64,000 nt of DNA from Psococerastis gibbosa (GCA_963971405.1 OZ020484.1:40136770-40200769), one strand, 5' to 3'; positions 1-10,880 are shown, numbered from the stretch's first letter. Numbers and translations are program-made. Notes: generated by a model from the letters alone, not told the origin.

Positions 1-109
1 TACTTTATTATTGTTAATATTTTATTTGAAAATACAATAACATCACATGATACGAATTCACTATGGTGATTCTCACTACATACCGATATCAGATACAGTA
101 CAGCATTAA

Positions 110-490
110 GAGTGTACAGCCCGTAGGAAATTGGCAGCCCGAAATTTAATATTTTTTATTTTTTATTTAATTAACTAAGCATGTTATTGAAGATTTGGCT
201 CATCAAAGTTGCAGAAGACTACTTCATGCATCATATAATAAGGTATTTTTAGTTTTTGAAATTGTAGTTTTTTCATAAACATACAAATATTTTGTAAACA
301 ATAACTTTTCACGTATTATCGATTTTATAAAAAAAAAAACTACAATTTGGAAAACTAAAAATACCTTATTATATGATTCATGAAGTAGTCTTCTACAACT
401 TTGATGCGCCAAATCTTTAATAACATGCTTAGTTAATTAAATAAAAAATATTAAATTTCGGGCTGCCACTTTCCTACGGGCTGTACACTC
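110..490. mobile_element. Foldback element with TTAA at both ends
   Basis: Two arms of about 165 bp are inverted copies of each other: the left begins GAGTGTACAGCCCG and the right ends CGGGCTGTACACTC. TTAA flanks both sides (106-109 and 491-494), which suits a TTAA target duplication although TTAA is itself a palindrome. The interior is AT-rich with no coding potential. The arm interior (ATTGAAGATTTGG, AGTCTTCTACAACTTTGATG) recurs in diverged form at 9982-10382 and 58905-59023. This is a non-autonomous DNA element; TTAA suggests piggyBac-type, but the termini are not typical of it, so the superfamily is left open. Confidence 0.75.
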
Positions 491-494
491 TTAA

Positions 495-1564
495 GCAAAA
501 AGAGGAAATATAATATTCTATAGTATAGTCCTAATAAAGCAATGGAGGTAAGCGAATAAAGGTGCAAATTTCTAATTGCAGCCTCATTACTGAAATACCC
601 TATTTAATTGTAAATTTTTAAATGAGCAAACAATTGATGACACATACCGTACTGTACGGTAGTTCCGGTTTTACTACCACGATCTGTTCATTGTCTAGGG
701 CCTAGACAATGAACAGCCTAGACTCTAGGCTATATGCATGGTACACAAAAAATTCCATACCTGGAAAACTTATCGACCCAAACTTTTGAAAATGATAAAA
801 TAAAAGGTTGAAAACCAGCCAGAAAATTTCGTCAAAACTGGTAGACTATCCCATCTAGAACAGAACAGTAAACCTGACAGCATTTCCCACTGGTCGAGAA
901 GGGCCAGAGCCTGAACAGTTGCCCAAAGCAAAAAAAAAAAAAAAAAAAGGAAAACGATGAAGAAACGCTGCTATCTTTCCTTTGATATTTTCATTTCACT
1001 TGAGCACGTCAACAAAATCCTTCCACATGACATGTGAAGAAAGAGAACCCCGGCCGTCTGTGAATAGTAACATCATACAGAATATCCCACTCTACCCCCT
1101 CTGTTAAATTCACTGGAAATTATACCCCTTCCATTGCGAAGGACTGAAGAAATCTCAGTTTTTTTTTGGGGGGGGGGGGGGGAGACATTTGATTTGAGTA
1201 CGATATATATAATTTCTATATCATCTCTTTAAGACTGATGCTATTTTGAGTTACATGGAAGAACGTGTCGTGAAGGGAAGAACATGAGATCGATAAAATT
1301 CGTAGGAGCACCTTAAGTAGGCGGAGAAAGTTTGAGGGGCTTTTCATTCTAATTAATTTTTTCCCCTACCGCCTCCCCGTCAGCAGGGAGCATATATTTG
1401 GGATAAAAAACAAAACAATTATACAATACGATTGGACCTCATGGGTCCCAAGAAAATGCTTCTATAGAGTTATATATATAAAAATAATACTAATACAGAA
1501 TACTGATACAGAATAGCATACTGCTACATTTTAGGAGAGAAAAATTTCTTTTGGTCTTTTTAAC
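495..1564. other. No gene; AT-rich sequence with a palindrome and homopolymers
   Basis: Nothing codes here. It holds the 33-bp palindrome at 684-716, a poly-A run near 930-948 and a T-run/G-run block near 1158-1182 resembling the G-rich interior of the hAT-type elements seen elsewhere in the window. Confidence 0.5.
684..716. repeat. Near-perfect 33-bp palindrome
   Basis: CTGTTCATTGTCTAGG and its exact reverse complement are separated by a single G. A second short palindrome (GCCTAGACTCTAGGC) follows directly. It could extrude as a hairpin. No element ends were recognised around it. Confidence 0.85.
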
Positions 1565-1577
1565 ATTCTGAAACTTA

Positions 1578-1821
1578 GTAGTAGTAGTATAGTTTGACGC
1601 AGTCCCAGGCCACGGTGTGGGCCCATAGGACTCCAGTGGACCTCCTGATTATAGTGGATTCCGAACCACTTGGGAAACACAGTGAAGTCACACGATTAGT
1701 TCGGAGGTGACCAGGACAAGTCCTACCATGTTTCCCTACCGGCACTGTGCACACGACCAATTTATCTGCAGCTTTGAACCTGCTCTGGTCCGCTGGATTC
1801 AACTTGGTATGGCGGCCGGCT
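1578..1821 (-). mobile_element. SINE-like element Z, copy 1
   Basis: A ~244-bp element read on the minus strand from AGCCGGCCGCCATACC to a tail of TAC triplets. It is flanked by a perfect 13-bp duplication ATTCTGAAACTTA (1565-1577 and 1822-1834), which shows target-primed insertion. Copies at 29770-30013 and 37471-37716 start at the same 5' base, so these are full-length short elements rather than truncated LINEs. The open frame across it comes from the repeat. A GGTTCAAA stretch could be a degenerate B box, but the promoter is unproven. Confidence 0.82.
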
Positions 1822-1834
1822 ATTCTGAAACTTA

Positions 1835-2349
1835 CTGAAACTTAAAACCAAATCGGTCAGCCCCACTACATGTTTCTAATCAAGGTTTAATTTCTCATAA
1901 AATATCGAGTGGAAGTAGATGAATTTCAATTTTAGAAATATGCAGCCCAACAATATATTTTGCTTTACATACTTTTAAAAAAAAAAAACAGTAACAAAAC
2001 TACTTAAGTGGCTGAATGGCTCCTCGCCGACGGCAAAAACAGTAGAAGAAATGCTCCTTTACTATTTAATACACAGTATATATAGCCGGCACAAACGTTG
2101 GACGTTCACGCGTTCGAAAACTGTGGCCAATCGGTTACACCCTAACATTATAATGTAAGCTTTCCTCTCCTTTTTCTACTACACATTTATGGCTCTCTGA
2201 ATTACTCTGATCGATATTTATGAGAAGTTTGACGAAACAGCTAAAAGGGATGTTTACTGCGACGATATCATCCAATAGGTCCTACAATTTAGTATTTGAC
2301 CGTTAGACGAGCGCTCACGTTGTTGTATTGCCTTCGAGCACATCCCAAG
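1835..2349. other. No gene seen
   Basis: AT-rich sequence with no recognised repeat, no usable open frame and no splice-flanked exon candidate. Confidence 0.4.
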
Positions 2350-2492
2350 TCAGACATTTTGTAAAAACCACTTCTTTTGGTTCCTCGGATCTCAAAACGT
2401 GTAAATCCGTTAGAATCACAAAATCAATAATTTCGTTTCGACCGTCACAAAGCTTTCCTTACACTAACGCGTAAATAGGAAAGCAATAAAAT
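2350..2492 (-). repeat. Dispersed repeat D, truncated copy
   Basis: Matches one end of the D family: CAGACATTTTGTAAAAACC, then GGTTCCTCGGATCTC, ending AAGCTTTCC...GGAAAGCAATAAAA. The same end is seen at 15395-15592 and 48245-48990 in this orientation and at 14068 and 46083 in the other. Its superfamily is unknown. Confidence 0.7.
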
Positions 2493-3235
2493 GAAATGGA
2501 GGGAAACTCATAGTACTTCACATCTTTCACCGTATAGTAATGTAATACAAAAGAATATATTCCGTTGACATGCTACCGCCACTGCGTACATATAAGTTTG
2601 TATTGGAAGACAACTAATTGTATGGAGCTCCATTGCCTTGTTATCGCATACTTGTTGGACTTTTTTCTCTCATTTGCTCCCCGCATATGTTTTCATTTGT
2701 CGCTGTCAACCATTCAAGGGCGTCATAATAAGCAGTTTTCTCAAAGCGGATGCTTTGTCGTCTCCCCCATTGATCCCCAGCCTCGCAAAAAGCAGACAGA
2801 AACCGATTTGTATTTTATTGCAAAAAAATAAGTCATGAAAATGTTCTCTCATATATGCTCATTAGTACATTATTTTTGTACTATGCTATGAATTTATAAG
2901 CATTGTTATAACAACCTATGTGCAATATTTGAATGTGACATTAGCTACATGTTCAGTACGATTGCTTTTCCATATTCATTACAGCACAATCTTGAAAAAA
3001 ACATAACAAATAGTATACTGCAGGTATGCTGTGCGTAATTGATTAGGTTCTGTAAAATAAATTTCCCTAAGAAACACTGGTACATGTGACATTTTATATG
3101 GAAATAATTCTATACTGGTAGCTTTTTTTTTATCGCACTTGATTTGCAGGCGTAGCACGAACACAAAAGGATAAGTTATTCCTGGTACTTGTGCTAAATA
3201 AGCGAATAAACGTACACATAAACAAACAGGACATT
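2493..3235. other. No gene seen
   Basis: The overlapping short frames here (to 92 codons) lack domain-like composition and have no clear coding signal. No repeat family was recognised. Confidence 0.35.
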
Positions 3236-3290
3236 CAGAAGTGGTACGGACTTTCACCCGAAAGGTTTTGTTGGCTCGAGCGAGTCTTTA
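3236..3290 (+). mobile_element. SINE-A head fragment
   Basis: AGAAGTGGTACGGACTTTCACCCGAAAGG followed by a damaged B-box region matches the tRNA-like head of SINE-A (best copies 4431 and 55056). The body has been lost, and a G-run element follows at once. Confidence 0.6.
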
Positions 3291-3294
3291 ATTT

Positions 3295-3435
3295 AGGGGG
3301 GGGGGGGGTGTCACAAGTTTTTTGTAAGTTTAAATTTTTGTTGTTGTTGAAAAGTTGGGTTTTATTCTTTTTTTTTAATTCTTTTATTATCTTATGAATC
3401 TACTCATTTAGGGGGGTCCTGTGAATCTGCCACTG
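3295..3435. mobile_element. hAT-type miniature element, truncated
   Basis: Same family as 53974-54163: the reverse complement ends in CAGTGGCAGATTCACAGG, then CCCCCCTAAATGAGTA, TTCATAAGATA and ACAAAAAACTTGTGACA before the C/G run. The left terminus past the G run was not found. Confidence 0.65.
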
Positions 3436-3445
3436 TACCTAGGTG

Positions 3446-3610
3446 AACTAGCCTGCAACTGCTGAGAGCTACTTCAGAGAGTGACTTGCGAAAGATGTCG
3501 GTGTCAGCCGAATTTGCAGAGGACTAAGGAGACAACAGGACAGGGATATCTGGAGCGAAGCTCACCGCAAGCTGTAGCGCCAGAAGAGAAAGAACGCAAC
3601 TGCTCTTCCA
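3446..3610 (+). pseudogene. Possible LINE ORF2 C-terminal scrap
   Basis: One frame reads RICRGLRRQQDRDIW followed by SEAHRKL, resembling the 'DRDxW' ending of many non-LTR reverse transcriptases. No reverse-transcriptase motif is present to confirm it, so this is a weak call. Confidence 0.25.
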
Positions 3611-4430
3611 TAAATTACAAAATTACATTAAACAAATGATCTATAACAAGGACTAGCCGCTTTCCAGATGTCTTACACATTACACAAAAATGAATTAAAA
3701 ACGCTGTCAAAATCAGCAATAGCTTTACCAGCGGTTAATATAGTAGCTGAGAATTCCGAGGCTAATTTCCGAGCTAAATGAACCCGAAAGTCATTAATAA
3801 CGAACCGACCATGTGGTGGTATGTCGCCATGGTGCTAACTATTTAAAAGAGTCCCATTGACAGCCGAAGATCATTTACAGTGCAGTTGCGGACAACAATT
3901 CATAAATAGCGGAAGCGACGGAGTAGAGTTTTGAAAAAGTGCCAAAGTATGAGCTGAGTGTTGTCAGCGAGTTTCTTGACAAACGTTTTCAAGACTTTTT
4001 GAAGGTGAAAAGCAACTCAAATCCAATTATTACGCTTTTCTGGGTCAGACATCGCATTTTCAATTCATTCAAAGCACTTTCAACTTTGAATTGTTCGAAT
4101 AATATGACTTCATCTCTCCATTACTTTTGAGATTATACTATTACCACAATCGAGCAAATATTATTATTATATAGTACATTAGTGATCGTCAGTTCTTACT
4201 CTAAAACTTAAAATTTGGTGAAATCGTTCGATCTGTACACACTGTGCAAACCTACCTAATCTAATGTTTTTACTATTGATAAATACATGTGTGTACAGTT
4301 TTCACCTTAGACCATATAATAATATAGACACGGCATTGTAGATGCACCGCACGAAAAAGTTGGGGGCCAACATGATTCTTACCTTTTGCCAGCAGATTGC
4401 CTAGCAACAGAGACTGTATTAACTGTCAAG
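3611..4430. other. No gene seen
   Basis: Unique-looking sequence with a few short frames and no recognised repeat. The 63-codon frame at 3939-4130 resembles nothing known to me. Confidence 0.35.
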
Positions 4431-4604
4431 ACATGTAGAGTAGTGGTACGGACTCTGACTTTCACCCGAAAGGTTGTTGGTTTGAGTCCTACACTTCGTA
4501 CATTTTCTGGCCATGCTTCGGAGCGCATGTAAAGCAGGCGGTCCCGGGCTTTCCTAGTTGAGTGTAAGAGAGGGCTTTATAGCCAGTCCGTCCAGGTTGT
4601 AATT
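4431..4604 (+). mobile_element. tRNA-headed SINE-A, copy
   Basis: The head holds a Pol III A-box-like TAGAGTAGTGG and, about 35 bases on, a B-box-like GGTTTGAGTCC. Between them, TTTCACCCGAAAGG is shared by all copies. The body has GGCGGTCCCGGGC, and the 3' end has CCTAGTTGAGTGTAAG and AGGGCTTTATAGCC. Other copies lie at 10881 (minus), 47931, 55056 and 56583. The 3' end is shared with the LINE at 33236-33605. Confidence 0.85.
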
Positions 4605-5480
4605 CATACCAGGAAAATCAGTTGGTGCTCTATAGGAAAACTATATGGAACGTCATTAGGCGAAAATTAATTTTTATTTACTTCGGTTCTATTGCACTTT
4701 CTTATTTGCTTACTGCTTGCCCTATCAAGTAAATTAAAAAATATATATTAAAAAGAGCAATTTCGAGCTTGGTGCTTAAATCATTGGGTTAGATTCCCGT
4801 CAACGTTTCCAACTTTCCTTTCTCAAAATCCTGTAGAGGCTCTCTACAAAATTAAATTAATAGGTACTCAATTAGTTTTTGTGGTGAGCAACAAGCCGGA
4901 CAGCTGCCTTTTTCTCTACCAGTGATGGTAAGGTACCCATTGTGATTGGGCGCTATTGGCATAAAGAATTGCCATAATCATTCTATCTATGATCCATCAG
5001 AAACTGAAGAGTTGGCCACAGCCACTTTTTCGCCTAGGTCAAACCTGGTCGGGTTTGGCTTATTTTAACCAGGTTCGCCTTCTTTCGCAACATTAGGTTC
5101 CCTCTCGTTAAAATTTTCCTTACCTGAGGTAGCTATGTCGGCCCCTGGACTAAGTCCTATTTTTCATTCGCTATAGTTCAGGTGTAATTCGCCACCGGGG
5201 CGTAGCCACTCACTAACCGTCTCAAAAAGTTGCCAACTCCTATGAGACCTGCAAGTGTTTGCATACTCTGGCAGGAAACACAGCCTCTTAACTTGCAAAG
5301 AAAACTTCTCTCATTGGGGGCTGTCCATTTGGCACGATTGAGCACAAAAGTGAGAAACGAAGGAGATTTGTCCATGGACTGAAAGACATGTGAGACACTT
5401 GGGACAGTGATGGAACACTTTCTGCGTGTCACATGTCAAAACGGCCCGTCCCAACCTGGGCCATGCCAACTCATTTACTC
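4605..5480. other. No confirmed gene; cysteine-rich open frames on the minus strand
   Basis: At 5178-5480 two overlapping minus-strand frames are cysteine-rich (CDTQKVF, CPKCLTC) and run into the tandem duplication next door. Which frame, if any, is real cannot be told. A B-box-like GGGTTAGATTCCC near 4790 may be an old SINE scrap. Confidence 0.3.
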
Positions 5481-6137
5481 TGCTCCAGCCATCAGGATAA
5501 ATGGACCCATGTTTATTTCTCATCAAAGCTGCGAAACATGTCGCCCCGGGATTGACTGACGACCGGGGACATTTTGACCCAGGAATTTCTACCGCTGCAC
5601 ATTCCGCCACATAAAATAGTACTGTGGTTTTATTTGTTTTCCACGTCATGTTTTCATTTATCAACGGTTGTAACATTGCAGGCTGAGGATTTATGGTTAT
5701 GTTAACGTAGCCACTCCGGGAAGCACAGGAGTGCTTGGTTGCATAATCAGAAACATATAGACATTAGTTTTTAGACGAATCTGTCATTGATACCCTCTTA
5801 GTGAATCAGCTCCAGCCATCAGGATAAATGACCCGTGTTTATTTCCCATCGAAGCCGCGAAACATGTCGCCCCGGGATTGACAGCTGACGACCGGGGACA
5901 TTTTGACCCAGGAATTTCTACCGCTGCACATTCCGCCACATAAAATAGTGCTGTGGTTTTATTTGTTTGCCACGTCATGTTTTCATTTATAAACGGTTGT
6001 AACATTGCAGGCTGAGGATTTATGGTTATGTTAACGTAGCCACTCCGGGAAGCATAGGAGTGCTTGGTTGCATAATCAGACAAATACAGGCATTCCTTTT
6101 TAGACGAATCTTCGTCATTGATACCCGTTTGGTGAAT
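5481..6137 (-). repeat. Tandem duplication of ~329 bp containing an open minus-strand frame
   Basis: Unit 1 (about 5481-5808) and unit 2 (about 5809-6137) both begin GCTCCAGCCATCAGG and agree at about 95% by eye, including a 3-base in-frame indel. On the minus strand both units encode a related ~75-residue stretch with INPQPAMLQP, NENMTW, VAECAAVEIPGSKCP and three possible N-glycosylation sites. In unit 2 this is part of a 146-codon frame (5784-6224), in unit 1 of a 121-codon frame (5311-5676). I do not recognise the protein. It could be duplicated exons of a secreted protein or a dead repeat. Most differences between the units change an amino acid, which argues against strong constraint. Confidence 0.6.
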
Positions 6138-6149
6138 GATGTGGTCAGT

Positions 6150-6195
6150 AATAACGATGATTGTCAATCTTCGATAGAGACATTTCAAGAAGACA
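6150..6195 (+). pseudogene. LINE 3'-end scrap
   Basis: GATGATTGTCAATCTTCGATAGAG followed by CATTTCAAGAAGACAAG matches the last bases of the LINE tails at 13190-13410 and 28915-29190, which end with this motif before a GAA-rich tail. Confidence 0.45.
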
Positions 6196-6878
6196 AGAAT
6201 TCGTAACTGTCTTAGCGGTTTCATTTAGGTCTACTTATCGTTCGGCGAAAGCAAGTAAGAAACTTCTTGTTGCACTCTGTACGTACTTCACCATCATCAA
6301 CAAGAAAAACGCAATAAAAATGACGTTAGCAGTATTGCCAGCAACAACTGACTCTCAGGTGATAAAATCAGTTTAAATTTTCATTCAAGATAGCTTCATT
6401 TACTACTGAAGACTACAAGAGATAACATCCAAGCCATTACAGAGCATTTCTTCACTTTAATAAATCATTTATCTACTTTTTATATTAGCCATGTTTGTGT
6501 TTAAAGTACCTACCAACCATTGATGCGTTTTTATACGTTACTCTATTAAGGTAAAGGTTATTATTGAGTGTTGAACAAATGCATCCATTATAATTAATCT
6601 AGTTATCCATAAACGGTTGTTTGTTTAGTTTTAGACGGCAAAAAAGATAAAGGAGAGTAATTGGCAAGCTAATAAGATTCTGAGTGCTCCAACTCAGATA
6701 AAGAACTGCCTACTTACTAGATAGCTAGTAGCTGGGTGTTGTTCATCATTATTGTCGGAGCAAACGTTTTAACAAAAAACCATGTTCAATTCAAAGAAAT
6801 CATAGCCTACCTGCAAATGCTTGTATTTAGAGCGATGTCTATGATTTGTTAAGGAATTAATAGGTCTACTGTACAGTA
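6196..6878. other. No gene seen
   Basis: AT-rich with short frames only. Nothing recognised. Confidence 0.35.
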
Positions 6879-7348
6879 GGGGTATTCACTGCGTTTGGTT
6901 TTCCCAAAGTGAAAGCAGGAAACTGTGGGAATAGAACTCCAGTTTTTCTACGCAGAAAAATAATTCCATGGAAACGTGTATCTCTAAGTTTCCGACTTTC
7001 CCCGACCTAACCTATTTTACCTCCAAAGTTTCTTTGCCTTCGGCTATTAACTTATGAACATCTGCTGTAGTCCACCTCTTGCCATATGTTTCATTTTGTT
7101 TTTGTTTTTTATAAATTTCCGTATTTTTTTTTAAATTAAATAAAAATAAAAACCAAAATTTAAATGTAAAACAACAACAAATATGGCTGCTTCGATTTCC
7201 CAAGCTCAGTTTACCCAACCAAGTAGTTGGGTAAAGTGTGGGAATGTTTTGAAATACGTTTTCTTACGGCATTATTTTTTCTACGTGGGAAAACTGGAGT
7301 TCTACTCCTACTTTCCCTTAGGGTAAACCAAGTCACAGTGAATACCCC
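6879..7348. mobile_element. 470-bp DNA element with GGGGTATTCACTG termini
   Basis: Inverted termini GGGGTATTCACTG and CAGTGAATACCCC with TA on both outer sides. Subterminal inverted segments AGAACTCCAGTTTTTC and GAAAAACTGGAGTTC extend the arms. A second copy lies at 52216-52651. Inside, the minus strand keeps a short frame with GKRWTTADVHKLI, which resembles a Myb/SANT-like helix. If so, this could be a scrap of the Myb-like protein that Harbinger elements carry, though TA flanks would fit Tc/mariner better. Superfamily open. Confidence 0.7.
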
Positions 7349-7629
7349 TAGTAAATTTTTGGGGCGAGCGAAAGGGGAAAAAATTCACCCGTCTCAAATT
7401 TCTTTCTCCCATATACTATACTATTTTTTTTTTCAATAAGACTTCCGTGTTCTCACAAATGCAATAAATTCAATTAAATGCCCTAAAATTGAAAACAAAA
7501 ATATTAAGCTGCCAATTAAAGTCGGCAAATTTAAATAAATAAATAAATCGTACACTGTGATAAAATTTCTGAATTTACATGACTTTAGTGGAATCTCGCA
7601 ACAAAATACACCATTTCGAGATATTGGGA

Positions 7630-7715
7630 CATGGGCGAGGGATTTGGTGTAGAGGTATTGCCACCATGGCAAGGTGGAGACTCGGGTTCAAACCACGTTC
7701 TGTCCATTTTTATAA
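7630..7715 (+). mobile_element. tRNA-headed SINE-C fragment
   Basis: GGTGTAGAGGTATTGCC and, further on, GGAGACTCGGGTTCAAACC give an A-box-like and a B-box-like motif, then GTCCATTTTT. Related sequence is at 53890-53973 (minus) and 54362-54434. It is not a tRNA gene: the flanks do not pair into an acceptor stem. Confidence 0.55.
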
Positions 7716-7789
7716 TTTCTCGCACCCCTAAATGACTTTATCTTAGAATTTCTCCAACTATTATGGCATACTAAACAAACTAGAAAATA

Positions 7790-8230
7790 ATGCATCGTTT
7801 AATTCACTGATTTCAAGAAATCTGTATAGACTGATTTAGAAGGGACTCGAAAGCGATTAAAATTACATTTCTCTCTCCAGTGAAGGCGCAAAACAAGATT
7901 GCAAATTAAATAAGAACTTGAAAAAACACTATGCGCATGAGACTTTTCAAACAATTGCCCATTAAGCGACCCAAAGACGACTCGAGCTACATTGACGACT
8001 TGAGTAAACACAGGAAATCAATTAAACGGCTCGCAACTCTTTGATGAGTCCCATCGAGGACCAATAAAATAACTTTTATGTTGATGTAGCATTTTATTTT
8101 TTAACGACCTCCGAGCGATGGGCGACCGGTTGACATCAAAGAAATGGTTTCTGTTAAAAATAACGGAGTCTTGTCGCTCGTTCGTCAATTTTGACAACAA
8201 CCCAAAGACTACGAAATTATTTTAGACTTT
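7790..8230. promoter_or_regulatory. Candidate regulatory island
   Basis: Non-repetitive, more balanced in base composition than its flanks, and rich in TAAT/ATTA, CAATAAAA and TTTTATG motifs. No coding frame. It looks like sequence under non-coding constraint, but without a second genome that is only an inference. Confidence 0.25.
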
Positions 8231-9981
8231 TGATGGATCCTCACAGGGGTGAAATTTAGACTGTGTTAATCATATTTGGAGGTGAAACACATTTAGAGTT
8301 CTAAATCAGAAAGCAGACATGCGGTATATTCTAAGTGACTTCCCGCCATGTCAGGCATTTTGAATCTCAATGGCGACATCATTTGACCAATAGCAGCCCA
8401 TATTTCACACTATTGTAGTAATTTTTAAATTTTAATGTTAAGTTATTCAATGCTGGCCGGGGTTTAGTTGGTAGAGTTTTAAAAAAAGGGTTAGTTGGAT
8501 TTACATTGCCTGCTGTGTTAATAGGTCATTAGAGGCAGGACACACAGTCATCGAACAATGGGGGTGGAGGTAAGGGGAGTAGGTGCTACTCCCATCATCC
8601 TGAGAAAGACTGATGGTTTCTGGACGATTGACTCTTCTATTCTTCTTTACGATATATTATCCGATCCCTATGAGGATTCGAACTACTGTTCTCCCGATTT
8701 CAATGCAAGCTCTCCGACCACTCGAGTATACCATTTTGAAACTTCTACTTGAACTTCACTTTTTCTCTAATATTACACCATTGCCATTAACCTTTACCAA
8801 TAGATTTTTTGGTAGAGAATTGGTCAAATGAACTGTGACACGGTAGTTCAAGGATGGAAACTCGGCATAAAAAGAATTTCCATTCGACACAGCCCCCATG
8901 GGTACTATCAATGGCATTGAAATGGTAAAACGCGGTTGTCAGACATTTTACTGACCACAACACCTCAAATAGAGCAGTGGTCTAGAGAGATGAACCTCTA
9001 TTATAGTCCTCAGACTAAGACCTCATTGAGTTGACAACTATTGCAATTTTGAAAAAGTCCCAAAACTTACGTTAAACTTAATACAGGATAAGTGTTCATA
9101 GTTCTTCTGAGCAATGCCTTATGGTCTGAGAGGTTAAGATATTCTGTGCCTCCTAGTGGTGAAGATGGATGCGCGTAATGGCGACTGAACCGATAAGGGG
9201 CCGAGTTTGAGCTGGGACAAGCAAAAAACACAGACTTCTGTGCAGGGCACTTTTTTGTCCTGGGGTTGGGAAACTGGCTCTTAAGGTGGAGGAACTCAAT
9301 GAAAAGTCAACGGCATAAAAATGCAGAAGACAGCGGGAAAGCACTGTATTGCACAATTCCCTAGTACAATATAATCATCATGATTATACTTAATTCTAAA
9401 CTTAGAGGAGGCATTTGAAGAAGAAGAAGAAGAGTCAATACATCATTTCCAAATAAACTATGATGAGCCAGCAATAGACTAAATCAGTCTTCTTGAAATA
9501 GACTACGGTTTATATATAGTACATTTATAGCTCATTAGAGAAAATAAAATTAAGTATCATTCTGTTCACAAAAACGCCAAAAACAAGTCAAATTCAGACA
9601 GACTTGTTATTGACCTCATTCGAAGACTCGCCCAACCGGAAATTCGGCAAAGTGGCCCTATAGGAGGAACCAGAACCATTAGCCATTACACCAAACGACT
9701 GTTAAATTATATTATTTTAGAAGGTTCGTCAATTAAGCTCGTGTTAATTGCCCATTGGAGGCTAATGGCAATTACGAATTACGACTTATAACCACTCAAG
9801 CAATACAATATAGTGAAAACCGAAAAACTATATAGTAGCCAATTGAACGTGAGAGGCGCTCACATTTCTAAATAGCATAATCGTACCTGAGGAACACATA
9901 ATAATAAGGAATAATATTTCTAAAAAACTCAGTAGTAAAAATTGTTTGGACTTATTTCATTTGCATGCAATTGTGTATTAA
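8231..9981. other. No gene; one dispersed 46-bp repeat and a TAAT-rich island
   Basis: About 40 bases at 8380-8421 (CATCATTTGACCAATAGCAG then CCCATATTTCACACTA) recur near 12027-12066. 9590-9800 is unique-looking with several TAATT motifs. The short frames (64-72 codons) near 8558-8831 overlap each other in different frames and look accidental. Confidence 0.4.
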
Positions 9982-10382
9982 GAGGATAGCCGATAGGCAA
10001 TCCAAAATATTTTTAAATTAACAGGTTGTGGAACGTAGATATACCTATGTAGGTCACCTCTGCATGGATTATTCTGTTGTTATTTTTTTTTTTACTTAAT
10101 TTACTAAGTAAGTTATGAAGATTTGTTATATGGAATTGTAGAGGACTATATCATACAAAATACCGTAGGGTAATTTGAGTTTTGGGGGACAATTATTTAA
10201 TGTAACTTAACGGAGGGCTAAAATTTCACGCATTGTAAATGGAAAAATGGCAGCACAAAAAAGGCATAAATACACTATGATATTGTGTATGAGCACTACA
10301 ATTTTACAGATTACATAGTAAATTAAATAAAAAAATAGGATCTGAATGATTTTTTGGTGATTCAGGGCCAACCAATATCCTC
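9982..10382. mobile_element. TTAA-flanked element related to 110-490
   Basis: Termini GAGGATA and TATCCTC, each next to TTAA (9978-9981 and 10383-10386). The interior carries TTACTAAGTAAGTTATGAAG and AATTGTAGAGGACTA, aligning with the arms of 110-490. The inverted repeats are short here. Non-autonomous; no transposase seen. Confidence 0.6.
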
Positions 10383-10573
10383 TTAAATAAAAAAATAAAA
10401 ACGGAATGATTTTTTGAAGTATTGTATTCTATTTCTATGGCACTGACTTGGTGACAAGCACTCACTACACAAATTCTAGGCTACAGGCAGTGAAAAATAA
10501 TATTCCATAGTGTATATATTTTATTATGTCTGTATTGTGACGTATCTAATGTACAGGTTTTATTTTGCACTAA

Positions 10574-10701
10574 GGCGGAGTTTCCACCGACCGGCTAGGG
10601 CTAAATACAAATACGGTGACAGATATTCAAGACTTAGGCGGAGTCTGTTACCACGTCACCGTATTTGTATTTAGCCCTAGCCGGTCGGTGGAAACCGCGC
10701 C
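10574..10701. mobile_element. 128-bp hairpin MITE, TAA target duplication
   Basis: Arms of ~47 bp start GGCGGAGTTTCCACCGACCG and end with the near-complement. TAA duplicates flank it (10571-10573, 10702-10704), the TWA signature of PIF/Harbinger. Its GGCTAGGGCTA...ACGGTGAC core is shared with the larger elements at 16875, 46916 and 62281, so it looks like a short relative of that family. Confidence 0.8.
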
Positions 10702-10880
10702 TAACCACACAGCTTTGTCGTTCTACAATCTACACTAGAGTAATAAGATCGTCTAGTAGGCCACTCAGAAAATTCTACTGGGGTGTACGTGGCTGTATTT
10801 ACTTTATATTTACTTATTACGTACTTTATATTGTACGTTTAGCAAACAACAAACAGATAGGGGTGTTACCGACTTCAGGA

